Part shown: positions 17,094-25,335 of the stretch, piece after piece | Layout: the number at the start of each line of letters is the position of its first letter | Position numbering within the stretch: the first letter of the stretch is position 1 | Origin: Seohaeicola saemankumensis | GTDB taxonomy: Bacteria > Pseudomonadota > Alphaproteobacteria > Rhodobacterales > Rhodobacteraceae | Assembly: GCF_021021435.1 (NCBI RefSeq) | Contig: NZ_JAINWI010000005.1 | Span: 62,001 to 126,000 of the forward strand | Direction of reading: 5' to 3' | DNA length: 64,000 nucleotides | Notes under the pieces: model-generated | Told to the model about the DNA's origin: nothing | Databases searched by the model: none | Seen by the model: only the letters and a program-made list of their open reading frames with translations | Translations under genes and position numbers: made by a program

Positions 17094-17152
17094 TCGACAC
17101 TTAAGAAAAGTCGTGACCAGATAGTTATGACACATAGCCAAAGGCGGACCAG

Positions 17153-17929
17153 ATGAGCCAATCCACGATGCAGACACTCAAACTCGAGATTGACGGGCCT
17201 GTCGCCACTCTGACCATGAACCGTCCCGACAAACGCAACGCGATGAACGACCAGCTTCTGTCAGAACTGGATGTGTTCTTCACCAAGCCTCCCGAGAACG
17301 TCAAAGTCGTGATCCTGAGCGGCACCGAGGGGCATTTCTGCTCGGGTCTGGACCTGAGCGAGCATGTCGCGCGCGACGCGGAAGGCACATTGCGCCATTC
17401 GCGTGGCTGGCATGCTGTGATGGACAAGATCCAGTTCTCCGGCCTGCCTGTAGTCTCGGCCATGTTCGGCGCGGTGATCGGGGGCGGTCTCGAACTGGCA
17501 ACCGCAACGCATGTGCGGATCGCCGAACCGTCGGTGATTTTCCAACTGCCCGAAGGGAGGCGCGGTATATATGTCGGCGGCGGTGCTTCTGTCAGGGTTG
17601 GCCGTATTCTCGGGGCTGACCGGATGATCGAGATGATGCTGACCGGACGCAAATACAATGCAGACGAAGGGCTGCGCCTTGGTTTGTGTCACTATGCTGT
17701 GGGCCCCGGTCAGGCGATGGACATGGCGCGAGATCTGGCAGGCAAGATCGCCAGCAATGCGGGCCTGTCCAACTATATCATGATCCACGCCCTTGCCCGG
17801 ATCGAGGATATGTCCAAGGCCGACGGCCTGTTCACCGAAAGCCTGTGCGCGGCATTGACCCAGACCAGCCCTGATGCGCAGGAGGGGCTGAAGGCCTTCC
17901 TGCAAAAGCGCAGCCCCGAGTTCAGGTAA
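17153..17929 (+). CDS. Crotonase-family protein (enoyl-CoA hydratase/isomerase)
   Basis: A 258-aa cytosolic crotonase-fold enzyme acting on a CoA thioester. The oxyanion-hole regions are SGLDL (64-68) and AVIGGGLELA (108-117), and both catalytic acids of the hydratase type are present, Glu114 and Glu134 (LPEGRRG). A hydratase, isomerase or C-C bond hydrolase role is possible; no CoA ligase is present in this cluster to make a substrate. The MarR regulator starts 4 nt after its stop, so they are co-transcribed. Confidence 0.85.
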   Translation: MSQSTMQTLKLEIDGPVATLTMNRPDKRNAMNDQLLSELDVFFTKPPENVKVVILSGTEGHFCSGLDLSEHVARDAEGTLRHSRGWHAVMDKIQFSGLPVVSAMFGAVIGGGLELATATHVRIAEPSVIFQLPEGRRGIYVGGGASVRVGRILGADRMIEMMLTGRKYNADEGLRLGLCHYAVGPGQAMDMARDLAGKIASNAGLSNYIMIHALARIEDMSKADGLFTESLCAALTQTSPDAQEGLKAFLQKRSPEFR

Positions 17930-17933
17930 CGAC

Positions 17934-18419
17934 ATGAGCCGTACCCCCGTCACAAAACCCGCCGAACAAACGCCGCCCAAGTCTGATACAGTCGGTCTGG
18001 ATCGTGGGCTGCGCCCGCTGGTCGGCTATACGATGAAGCGCGCAACCAATCTCATGCAGACGGATGCCGCCCGTGTGCTTGAACCGCTGGGTTTGCGGAT
18101 CACGACCTTTTCCGCCCTCTCTGTCATCTGCGATACCCCCGATGTGACGCAGTCGCAACTGGCCGCAAGCCTGAACATGGAGCGCTCGAACACGGTTCTG
18201 ATCATCGACGCCCTGGAAGAGGCTGGATTGATCGGTCGGCACCGTGTGCTGACCGACAGGCGGTCTTTCGCGCTGCGGGCCACCCTTGCAGGCGTCAAGC
18301 GCAGACGGGCCGCCCTCGCGGCTCTCGAGGCGCATGAAGATGTCATGCTTGGCGGGCTGACAGCCAAAGAACGGAACACTCTGGTGGCGTTACTACGCCG
18401 CATCAACCAGCCTGAATAG
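17934..18419 (+). CDS. MarR-family transcriptional regulator
   Basis: A 161-aa winged-helix regulator with a non-conserved 30-residue N-terminal tail. The recognition helix lies in VTQSQLAASLNMERSNTVLI, followed by the wing with the Asp-Arg motif LTDRRSF. MarR proteins of this kind often respond to aromatic acids or their CoA thioesters. It is embedded between the crotonase and the amidohydrolase genes and likely controls this cluster, perhaps through the weak repeat at 13201-13223. Confidence 0.88.
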   Translation: MSRTPVTKPAEQTPPKSDTVGLDRGLRPLVGYTMKRATNLMQTDAARVLEPLGLRITTFSALSVICDTPDVTQSQLAASLNMERSNTVLIIDALEEAGLIGRHRVLTDRRSFALRATLAGVKRRRAALAALEAHEDVMLGGLTAKERNTLVALLRRINQPE

Positions 18420-18434
18420 CGAAAGGATTGGCCC

Positions 18435-19307
18435 ATGATCGACCTCGACAAGATCCGCGCCATCGACATACATACCCATGCCGAAGAACCCTGCGGCTGC
18501 CATTCCGACGATGGTTATGACGATCTGCAATCAACGATGGCCAAGTATTTCGGCGCGCCGTGGTCGCATCCGCCCACGATGCAGGAAACTGCAGCCCATT
18601 ATCGCGAACAGAACATCGCGGCCGTGATTTTTCCCGTCGATGCCGAACGCGAAACCGGCTACCGTCGCTACAAGAACGAGGAGGTGGCAGAGATTGCCGC
18701 CCAGAACGCGGATGTGCTGATTCCCTTTGCTTCGATCGACCCGCATAAAGGCAAAATGGGCGAGCGCGAGGCGCGCCGTCTGGTCGAGCATTACGGGATC
18801 AAAGGCTTCAAATTCCATCCGACCTTTCAGGGCTTTTACCCCAATGAACGCTTCGCCTATCCGCTTTACGAGGCGATCCAGGAAGCCGGCGCGATTGCCT
18901 TGTTCCATACCGGGCAGACCGGTGTTGGATCGGGGATGCCCGGCGGCAATGGGATGCGGCTGAAATACTCCAACCCGATGTATCTGGATGACGTAGCGGT
19001 GGATTTCCCCGATATGAAGATCATTATGGCGCATCCGTCCTTCCCTTGGCAGGAAGAGGCGCTGGCCGTGGCGCAGCACAAGCCGAATGTCTATATCGAC
19101 CTGTCCGGCTGGTCGCCCAAATATTTCCCGCCGATTCTAGTGCGCTATGCCAATTCGATCCTGAAAAAGAAGGTTCTGTTCGGTTCTGACTGGCCGATGA
19201 TCAGCCCGGAACGCTGGCTGTCCGATTTCGAGAAGATCGACATCAAGGACGAATTGCGTCCCGATATCCTCAAGAACAATGCCGCGCGCCTCCTTGGTTT
19301 GATGTGA
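18435..19307 (+). CDS. Amidohydrolase-2 family metal-dependent hydrolase/decarboxylase
   Basis: A 290-aa TIM-barrel protein of the ACMSD/gamma-resorcylate decarboxylase superfamily. Metal-site features are His13 and His15 (DIHTH), KFHPTFQG, LFHTGQ, MAHPSFPW and the terminal Asp in FGSDWP. Family members hydrolyse lactones or decarboxylate aromatic acids without redox cofactors. AAAGGA lies upstream of the ATG, 15 nt after the MarR stop. It probably acts in the same pathway as the crotonase and the maleylacetoacetate isomerase; the exact substrate cannot be read from the sequence. Confidence 0.85.
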   Translation: MIDLDKIRAIDIHTHAEEPCGCHSDDGYDDLQSTMAKYFGAPWSHPPTMQETAAHYREQNIAAVIFPVDAERETGYRRYKNEEVAEIAAQNADVLIPFASIDPHKGKMGEREARRLVEHYGIKGFKFHPTFQGFYPNERFAYPLYEAIQEAGAIALFHTGQTGVGSGMPGGNGMRLKYSNPMYLDDVAVDFPDMKIIMAHPSFPWQEEALAVAQHKPNVYIDLSGWSPKYFPPILVRYANSILKKKVLFGSDWPMISPERWLSDFEKIDIKDELRPDILKNNAARLLGLM

Positions 19308-19386
19308 CGGGGGACAGGCTATCGGTCCACAAAATCACGAGGATTTCTTGCTTATTTGATCCATCTCAAATCCGTCTTTCCTGACG

Positions 19387-19404
19387 TATGCTAATATTTG
19401 CATA
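19387..19404. promoter_or_regulatory. AT-rich palindrome before the sulfide oxidoreductase operon
   Basis: TATGCTAATATTTGCATA matches its reverse complement at 16 of 18 positions and ends 15 bp before the ATG at 19420. Winged-helix repressors of the ArsR type (SqrR, BigR) that sense sulfane sulfur use AT-rich dyads in front of similar genes, but no such regulator is encoded in the window and this is not the ATTC-N8-GAAT form that I recall for SqrR. Confidence 0.6.
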
Positions 19405-19419
19405 TATCAGGAGAATCCC

Positions 19420-20739
19420 ATGTCAGATACGACTCACTTGCGCGCTTCGCGCCGCGCCTTTCTTGGCCTCGCTGGAGCGGCAGCGGCCCTTGTAACTACA
19501 ACCGCCGCACCGGTGCAGGCCGCACGGGTCAAAACATCGGCACGGATTGTTATTCTGGGAGCTGGCGCTGCCGGCGCGGCTCTTGCCAACCGTCTGGCCC
19601 TGCGTCTGGACGGTGCAAAGATCACGCTGATCGACGGGCGACCCGAGCATTGGTATCAACCCGGCTTCACGCTGATCGCGGCCGGCCTCAAACCTGCGCG
19701 CTATTCGGTAACGGGCACGACGGACTGGCTTCCGAAAGAGACGACCCTGATCGCTGAATACGCAGCCGAGATTGAGCCCGAGGCGAGCCGTATCATCACA
19801 GCTTCGGGGCAGTCTGTTCCCTATGACTACCTTGTGGTGGCGACGGGCCTCACGCTGGACTGGGCCGCGATCGAGGGGTTCTCGCTGGATATGGTCGGGC
19901 AGAACGGGATCGGTGCAGTCTACGCGGGGCCGGATTATGCCGCCAAGACATGGGCCGAGATGGACCGCTTTACCTCGATGGGCGGGCAGGCGCTTTTTAC
20001 CCGCCCCGCGACCGAGATGAAATGCGCGGGCGCCCCGCTGAAATACACGTTCCTGACTGACGATTACGCCCGCAAGAAAGGCAATCGCGGCAAGGTCGAG
20101 ATTACCTATGCCGCCAATAACAAGTCCCTGTTCGGCGTGCCCATCGTCAGCGAGAAGGTCCGCATGCTGTTCGGGGATCGCGGCGTGAATGTGGTACATG
20201 ACCACGTCATGACGGCGATTGATCAAAGCCGCAAACTGGCCAGTTTTACTACACCGGATGGTCCAGCCGAACTGCCTTATGACTTCATCAACGTCATCCC
20301 GCCACAGCGCGCACCGGACGTGATCCGCAACTCGACGCTGCCTTGGGCCGACAAATGGACCGATCAGGGCTGGGTTGAGGCCGATATGAGAACCCTGCGC
20401 CACCCGCGTTTCAGCAATGTATTTGCGCTTGGTGATGTGGCAGGCGTTCCCAAGGGCAAGACTGCGGCTTCGGTCAAATGGCAGGTGCCGGTGGTCGAGG
20501 ATCATCTGGTTGCCCAGATCGAAGGCAAGGAAGGCACCGCCGCCTATGACGGATATACTTCCTGCCCGCTGATCACCCGTGTCGGGCGCGCTATGCTGGT
20601 CGAATTCGACTACAACAACAACCTTGTGCCCAGCTTCCCCGGCATCATCGCCCCGCTAGAGGAGCTATGGATCAGTTGGCTGATGAAGGAAGTCGCCCTC
20701 AAGGCCACCTATAACGCCATGTTGCGCGGCAAGGCCTGA
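19420..20739 (+). CDS. Tat-exported sulfide:quinone oxidoreductase-like flavoprotein
   Basis: A 439-aa FAD protein with a twin-arginine signal (SRRAFLGLAGA, Arg11-Arg12; cleavage near QAA at about 35). The first FAD motif is GAGAAG (47-52) and a second flavin-contact region is FALGDVAG. Two cysteines, Cys202 (EMKCAGAP) and Cys382 (GYTSCPL), fit the redox-active pair of SQR and flavocytochrome c. It should oxidise sulfide or a related sulfur compound at the periplasmic membrane face and pass electrons to quinone. AGGAG lies 6 nt upstream. The SLAC1 channel and DsrE-like protein genes behind it support a sulfur role. Confidence 0.82.
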   Translation: MSDTTHLRASRRAFLGLAGAAAALVTTTAAPVQAARVKTSARIVILGAGAAGAALANRLALRLDGAKITLIDGRPEHWYQPGFTLIAAGLKPARYSVTGTTDWLPKETTLIAEYAAEIEPEASRIITASGQSVPYDYLVVATGLTLDWAAIEGFSLDMVGQNGIGAVYAGPDYAAKTWAEMDRFTSMGGQALFTRPATEMKCAGAPLKYTFLTDDYARKKGNRGKVEITYAANNKSLFGVPIVSEKVRMLFGDRGVNVVHDHVMTAIDQSRKLASFTTPDGPAELPYDFINVIPPQRAPDVIRNSTLPWADKWTDQGWVEADMRTLRHPRFSNVFALGDVAGVPKGKTAASVKWQVPVVEDHLVAQIEGKEGTAAYDGYTSCPLITRVGRAMLVEFDYNNNLVPSFPGIIAPLEELWISWLMKEVALKATYNAMLRGKA

Positions 20740-20754
20740 GAAAGGATCAACACT

Positions 20755-21126
20755 ATGAAAGAACTCACATTCGATACCCTGCTGGCCGTCTTTGAAGAGA
20801 TGTTTGGCCCCGCCCTGTTCTGGATCATGGTTGCTGTCGCTGGCGTGATCACTCTGGCCTATCTTTATGTGCTTGTCCGCGACCGTGCATTGTCGATGCG
20901 GAAATTCCTTCTGGCGCAACTGTCGATGCCTTTCGGCGCGATTGCTGCGGTGGTTTTCGTGCAATGGATCACAAGCTCGGGGTTCCGCGATATCGGTGGA
21001 CCCGTCGATGTGATCGTGCTGCTTGGCGTGGCAGCGGCGGGTGCGGTGGGGCTTGCGATCCTTGTCTACACCTTGCAGGCCCTAGTTCAGGGCAAACAGG
21101 ACGGCTCTGCTGCGGGTAGGACGTGA
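20755..21126 (+). CDS. DUF5368-like small membrane protein
   Basis: A 123-aa protein with three predicted membrane helices (about 15-40, 53-73, 82-106) and a short basic C-terminus. It resembles the Rhodobacterales DUF5368 family, as far as I can recall. AAAGGA precedes the ATG, 15 nt after the oxidoreductase stop, so it is co-transcribed. It might anchor the exported flavoprotein or serve as a quinone-docking subunit; this is conjecture from position and membrane topology. Confidence 0.7.
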   Translation: MKELTFDTLLAVFEEMFGPALFWIMVAVAGVITLAYLYVLVRDRALSMRKFLLAQLSMPFGAIAAVVFVQWITSSGFRDIGGPVDVIVLLGVAAAGAVGLAILVYTLQALVQGKQDGSAAGRT

Positions 21127-21199
21127 CATTGCCGTTGCAACCTGTTGTGTTCCCATCGAACAGGCCTTCCACGGGCCCGAAAACAGGACAGGACACATC

Positions 21200-22189
21200 A
21201 TGACAGCATTGTCTGAAACATCGGCAGATCAGGCAAAAAACCACAGCCGGCTAGAGCATTTTCCCGTGACTTTTTTCGCGATTGTCATGGGGATGGCGGG
21301 TTTGTCGCTGGCACTCGGGGCTGCAGAGCAGGCTTATGATCTTGGCGCGCTGGCCTCTGGTCTGGCATTCGGCGCGGCGACGGTGATTTTTGTGATGGTC
21401 AGCGCCATCTACACCGTCAAGCTGCTGCGCCATCCCCATGCTGTGCGGGCGGAATGGAACCATCCCGTGCGGCTGGCCTTTTTTCCGGCAATTTCCATCT
21501 CTTTGCTTCTGCTGGCTACGCTGACGCGGCCTTATTTTTCCAGTCTTGCCGAAACGATGTGGCTTGTCGGCATTGCCATGCAAGGCGTGCTGACGATTGC
21601 GGTCATTTCAGGCTGGATCGGTCATCGCGCTTTCCAGACCCCGCATCTGTCGCCTGCATGGTTTATTCCGGCGGTGGGTAATGTGATCGTCCCGATTGCC
21701 GGTGTGCAAATGGGCTATACCGAGATCAGCTGGTACTTTCTGTCCGTGGGCCTGATCTTCTGGATCGTGCTGTTGACCCTTGTGATGAACCGCCTGATCT
21801 TTCACGATCCTATGCCCGGAAGGTTGCAGCCAACGCTGGTTATCCTGATCGCACCTCCGGCAGTCGGCTTTGTCGCATGGGTCCATCTGACCGGCGAGGT
21901 CGATGCCTTCGCGCGTATCCTGATGAACGGGGCCTACCTCTTTACGCTTCTGGTGGCCGTTCAACTGCCGCGCATTGTCAAACTGCCTTTCGCTTTGTCT
22001 TTCTGGGCGCTGTCATTTCCCTTTGCCGCGGTCACGATCGCAAGTTTCTTGTTTGCCCGCCATACCGGATCAGCGGCGCATCATCTGTTGGGCACCGGTC
22101 TTCTGGCTGTTCTGGCAGTCATCATCATCGCCCTGCTGATCAGAACCCTCCGTGCCATCCGCGCGGACGAGATCTGTCAACCTGAGTAA
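21200..22189 (+). CDS. SLAC1/TehA-family anion channel
   Basis: A 329-aa inner-membrane protein with about ten hydrophobic segments and the SLAC1 start EHFPVTFFAIVMGMAGLSLA. Relatives include TehA and the yeast sulfite exporter Ssu1. In this operon an outlet for sulfite or another sulfur oxyanion is the most natural role, which is inference. It lies 73 nt after the DUF5368-like gene and 27 nt before the DsrE-like gene. Confidence 0.85.
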   Translation: MTALSETSADQAKNHSRLEHFPVTFFAIVMGMAGLSLALGAAEQAYDLGALASGLAFGAATVIFVMVSAIYTVKLLRHPHAVRAEWNHPVRLAFFPAISISLLLLATLTRPYFSSLAETMWLVGIAMQGVLTIAVISGWIGHRAFQTPHLSPAWFIPAVGNVIVPIAGVQMGYTEISWYFLSVGLIFWIVLLTLVMNRLIFHDPMPGRLQPTLVILIAPPAVGFVAWVHLTGEVDAFARILMNGAYLFTLLVAVQLPRIVKLPFALSFWALSFPFAAVTIASFLFARHTGSAAHHLLGTGLLAVLAVIIIALLIRTLRAIRADEICQPE

Positions 22190-22216
22190 TTATCCCAACC
22201 TCCAAAGGACTTTTCC

Positions 22217-22657
22217 GTGAAAAGCACACTGACCGCCCTCGCGCTTGTCGCGGGGACCGCCCTCGGCTTGCCTGCACAGGCGCAGGACCAGAAGAACCTC
22301 GTGACAATTCTCACCGCCGAGGATGCCCAGAGGCAACTGATGGCGATGGTGCTGACCATAAACACCGTTCAAGCCGGCGCGACAGCACTGATCCTGCTTT
22401 GTGGTTCTGCCGGGGATCTCGCGATGAAAGATGCGCCTGCGTCTGCGACAGAAGCGCAGGTGCCGATGGGGATGAGCCCGCAAGGTCTGATGCAGACCAT
22501 CATGAAAAAGACAGGGACCAAGGTCGAGGTCTGCGCGATCTGCCTTCCCAACAAAGGCGTGGGTGAAGATGCGTTGCTGGACGGCATCACAGCCGCCAGG
22601 CCGCCTGTCGTGGCCGGTGCGCTGATCGCTGACAATACTGTCGTGATGAGCTTCTGA
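22217..22657 (+). CDS. Secreted DsrE-like sulfur-carrier candidate
   Basis: A 146-aa protein with a signal peptide (cleavage near PAQA-QD at about 22) and a compact fold resembling DsrE/TusD-type sulfurtransferase carriers. Cys62 (LILLCGSAG), Cys106 and Cys109 (VEVCAICLPN) could carry a persulfide. The start is GTG at 22217 with AAAGGAC 7 nt upstream. DsrE proteins are usually cytoplasmic, so a periplasmic version beside a periplasmic SQR-like enzyme is notable. Terminator 22669-22705 follows. Confidence 0.65.
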   Translation: MKSTLTALALVAGTALGLPAQAQDQKNLVTILTAEDAQRQLMAMVLTINTVQAGATALILLCGSAGDLAMKDAPASATEAQVPMGMSPQGLMQTIMKKTGTKVEVCAICLPNKGVGEDALLDGITAARPPVVAGALIADNTVVMSF

Positions 22658-22668
22658 GCCAAGGCCGA

Positions 22669-22705
22669 ACGGGGCGCTCTGATCAGATGCGCCCCGTTTC
22701 TTCTT
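22669..22705 (+). terminator. Rho-independent terminator of the sulfur operon
   Basis: Nine-bp stem ACGGGGCGC (22669-22677) and GCGCCCCGT (22689-22697), 11-nt loop containing CTGATCAG, then TTTCTTCTT. The distal part overlaps dispersed element copy d on the other strand. Confidence 0.85.
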
Positions 22706-22718
22706 GCCTCAAATATCC
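22694..22718 (-). repeat. Dispersed 25-bp 3' element, copy d (minus strand)
   Basis: Read on the minus strand it matches copy a at 22 of 25 positions (GGATATTTGAGGCAAGAAG and onward). It begins 39 nt after the stop of the minus-strand oxidoreductase gene at 22758, so here too it lies downstream of a gene in the sense orientation. Confidence 0.7.
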
Positions 22719-22757
22719 CCGCGCGGCGCGCATCCGCCCTAGCGCTTGTGATCAGCC

Positions 22758-23801
22758 CTAGACGACCTTGACCACAGCTTTGCCGAAATTCCCGCCCTTC
22801 AGCATCCGCATGAAAGCGGCTGGGGCGTTTTCCAGCCCTTCGGTGATATCTTCCTGCACCGCGATCTTGCCCTTGGCGACCATCGGTCCGACTTCGGACA
22901 GGAACGCGGGGAAATGGTCGAAATGATCCGAGATGATGAAGCCATGCACATGCATCCGGTTCACAAGGATCGTGCGCCAGAGTTTCGGCAGATTGTCCTT
23001 GCCGGGGCTGTCGCTGGCCCCGCCCAGACCGCCCAGATCATACCAGCTGATCATGCCGCAGACGGGGATGCGCGCGCCGACATTCATCAGGGGGATCACC
23101 CCTTCCAGAACCTTGCCGCCGACATTCTCGAAATAGATGTCGATACCTTTGGGGCAGGCCTCGGCAAGCGCTGCGCGCATTTCTCGGCCATCCGAATAGG
23201 CGCGGTGGTCAAGGCAGAGGTCAAAGCCGAACTTTTCAACCGCCAGCTTACATTTGTCAGCCCCTCCCGCGATTCCGACAACCCGCAGCCCGCGCGCCTT
23301 GGCGACCTGGCCGACCATAGAGCCGACCGGACCGGTGGCTGCGGCAACAACCAGTGTTTCGCCTTCTTTCGGGCGGCCATACTCTGTCAGGCCGAACCAG
23401 CCGGTGAAGCCGGGCATGCCCAGCACACCAAGCGCCGCCGTGACAGGACCATGGGCCGGGTCAAGCTTGCGAAGTTCCCGTGCGGGAAGGCAGCCGTGAC
23501 TAGCCCAGCCGAACATGCCGAATGCGATATCACCCGGTTGGAAATGTTTGCTGTTCGAGGTGATCACCTCACCCACGGCCCCGCCTTCCATCGTGCCGTC
23601 GATGGGCACGGGCTTGGCATAGGATTTTGCATCATCCATACGGCCCCGCATATAAGGGTCTAGCGACATATACTGCACCTTGACCAGCACCTCGCCTTCA
23701 CCGGGGACGGGCATCGGGGCGTCCTCATAGCGGAAATCCTCGGGCTGGGGTGATCCGTCGGGACGGCGAGCAAGGGCGATGCGTTTCATCATCTCGGTCA
23801 T
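22758..23801 (-). CDS. Zinc-independent NADP-dependent oxidoreductase (MDR, CurA-like)
   Basis: A 347-aa medium-chain reductase of the leukotriene B4 dehydrogenase/CurA type. It has an N-terminal catalytic domain lacking structural zinc cysteines and a Rossmann domain with AAATGPVGSMVGQVAK. Such enzymes reduce the 2-alkenal or enone double bond with NADPH. The start at 23801 (MTEMMKR) is chosen over the longer frame from 23846 because AAGGAG lies 7 nt upstream. It is the last gene of the 11-gene acyl-CoA operon, 75 nt after the thioesterase stop, and might reduce unsaturated intermediates. Confidence 0.88.
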   Translation of the reverse strand: MTEMMKRIALARRPDGSPQPEDFRYEDAPMPVPGEGEVLVKVQYMSLDPYMRGRMDDAKSYAKPVPIDGTMEGGAVGEVITSNSKHFQPGDIAFGMFGWASHGCLPARELRKLDPAHGPVTAALGVLGMPGFTGWFGLTEYGRPKEGETLVVAAATGPVGSMVGQVAKARGLRVVGIAGGADKCKLAVEKFGFDLCLDHRAYSDGREMRAALAEACPKGIDIYFENVGGKVLEGVIPLMNVGARIPVCGMISWYDLGGLGGASDSPGKDNLPKLWRTILVNRMHVHGFIISDHFDHFPAFLSEVGPMVAKGKIAVQEDITEGLENAPAAFMRMLKGGNFGKAVVKVV

Positions 23802-23876
23802 GTCATTCTCCTTTTTGGGACGCACAACCCGAAGCGGATCGCGCATGTTCGTTCTGTCATGCAGATATTCAGTGCA

Positions 23877-24284
23877 TCAGCGACTGCGGTAGCGGAACAC
23901 GCCTGTGCCGGTGGCGATCACGATGCCGGTTTCGTCCTTGACCATGCCTTCGGCAAAAAAGGTCTTGCGCCCGCCACCTGTCTTGCGCCCCTCGCCGATC
24001 ATCAGATTGCCTTTTGCCTGTGCCATGAAGTTTACGGTCATTGACAGGGTCATCGCCATCTGGGTTTGGTCCGGATCGCCGGTATAGCTACCGCAGAACC
24101 CCATCACCGTATCCAGAAGCATCGCATGCACCCCGCCATGCGGGATGCCGAAGCGGTTCATCAGGAAGGGGGCCAAGGGAAGCTCGAAGCGGCTATAGCC
24201 TTCGGACCAGCCGGTCATTACGAAGCCCAGATGCGCCTGCAGCGGATAGGCCTCTTCGACCAGTGCAGGATCCAATGAGGTCAT
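23877..24284 (-). CDS. PaaI-type hotdog thioesterase
   Basis: A 135-aa single hotdog-domain protein with the PaaI signature HGGVHAMLLDTVMGF; the Asp in this helix is the usual catalytic residue. It likely releases CoA from stalled acyl-CoA intermediates and protects the CoA pool. The ATG at 24284 overlaps the stop of the kinase-like gene (ATGA), and AAAGGGGC lies just upstream; the longer open frame is discarded. Confidence 0.88.
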   Translation of the reverse strand: MTSLDPALVEEAYPLQAHLGFVMTGWSEGYSRFELPLAPFLMNRFGIPHGGVHAMLLDTVMGFCGSYTGDPDQTQMAMTLSMTVNFMAQAKGNLMIGEGRKTGGGRKTFFAEGMVKDETGIVIATGTGVFRYRSR

Positions 24285-25321
24285 GGCTTGCCCCTTTGTG
24301 CAGCGTCCAGTCCGCTTTGGGCAAAGGTGGGCACGAAACTGCCCAGCTTGCGCGCACGTTCGGGGTTCGAGGCATTGCCGTCCACGGCCCTTTTGAGCAC
24401 GCCTTGCAGGATACTTCCCATGCGGAAGAAGGCGAAAGCCAGATAAAAGCCGAAATCGTCGATGCCCGGCAATCCGCGCCGCGCGCAATAGGCGGCAATG
24501 AAGTCCTCATCGCTCATGAGGCCTTCGGCGGCACGGTCAACACCGGCCAGACCGCGCCCTTCATTGCCGGGCGGCATGGCCCATTGCATCAGTACGGCGG
24601 CCAGATCGGCGTAGGGGTGGCCGGTCGTGGACAGTTCCCAATCCAGAACGGCCACGCAAGCAGGCCGGTCTTTTGCGAAAAGCATGTTGTCGATCCGGTA
24701 ATCGCCATGCACCAGCGTGCGCTGTCCGTCATCCGGCGGAATATGCGTATCAAGCCACGCGATCAGCTCTTCCATCGCGGGCACGTGCTCCATCTCAGAG
24801 GCGCGGTACTGTTTGGTCCAGCGGTCGATCTGGCGACGGTAGTAATTGCCCTCGGGACCGTAGTCATCCAGACCACGGGCGACCAGATCAACATCGTGGA
24901 TCGCGGCAAGGACACGGTTCATCTCGTCCTGCACGGCGCGACGGTCTTGAACGGGCACACCGGGCAGTCGCGGATCGTCGAAATGGCGGCCTTCGATCTC
25001 CTGCATGACATAGAAGGCCGAGCCGATCACGTCGGTGTCCTCGCAAAGCACATGCATCCGTGCCACTGGCACATCGCTGTCGGCCAGAGCTTTCTGGACA
25101 CGGAATTCGCGTTCAACCGCATGGGCGGATTTCAGTAGAAGTCCTGGTGGCTTGCGGCGCAGGACGTAGTTGCCCTCGGGCGTGACCAGCCGGAACGTCG
25201 GGTTGCTTTGCCCGCCTGCGAATTTCTCGGCGGTGATCGGGCCTTGGAAGCCTGGCAGATGGTCCGACAACCAGCGGGCAACCGCGTCGGTGTCCAGATA
25301 TGCGGCGGCATTGTTAGTCAT
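24281..25321 (-). CDS. Phosphotransferase family protein (ACAD10/11-type kinase domain)
   Basis: A 346-aa protein with an aminoglycoside-phosphotransferase fold: nucleotide loop GGQSNPTFRL, catalytic loop VHGDYRIDNMLF and metal motif VLDWELSTTGHP. Similar domains occur in ACAD10/11, where they phosphorylate 4-hydroxyacyl-CoA so that the acyl-CoA dehydrogenase domain can remove the phosphate. Here a stand-alone kinase lies in one operon with two acyl-CoA dehydrogenases, which suggests the same chemistry for hydroxylated acids. Coupled to the thioesterase by ATGA. Confidence 0.87.
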   Translation of the reverse strand: MTNNAAAYLDTDAVARWLSDHLPGFQGPITAEKFAGGQSNPTFRLVTPEGNYVLRRKPPGLLLKSAHAVEREFRVQKALADSDVPVARMHVLCEDTDVIGSAFYVMQEIEGRHFDDPRLPGVPVQDRRAVQDEMNRVLAAIHDVDLVARGLDDYGPEGNYYRRQIDRWTKQYRASEMEHVPAMEELIAWLDTHIPPDDGQRTLVHGDYRIDNMLFAKDRPACVAVLDWELSTTGHPYADLAAVLMQWAMPPGNEGRGLAGVDRAAEGLMSDEDFIAAYCARRGLPGIDDFGFYLAFAFFRMGSILQGVLKRAVDGNASNPERARKLGSFVPTFAQSGLDAAQRGKP

Positions 25322-25335
25322 CGCCCTGTCCTTTC

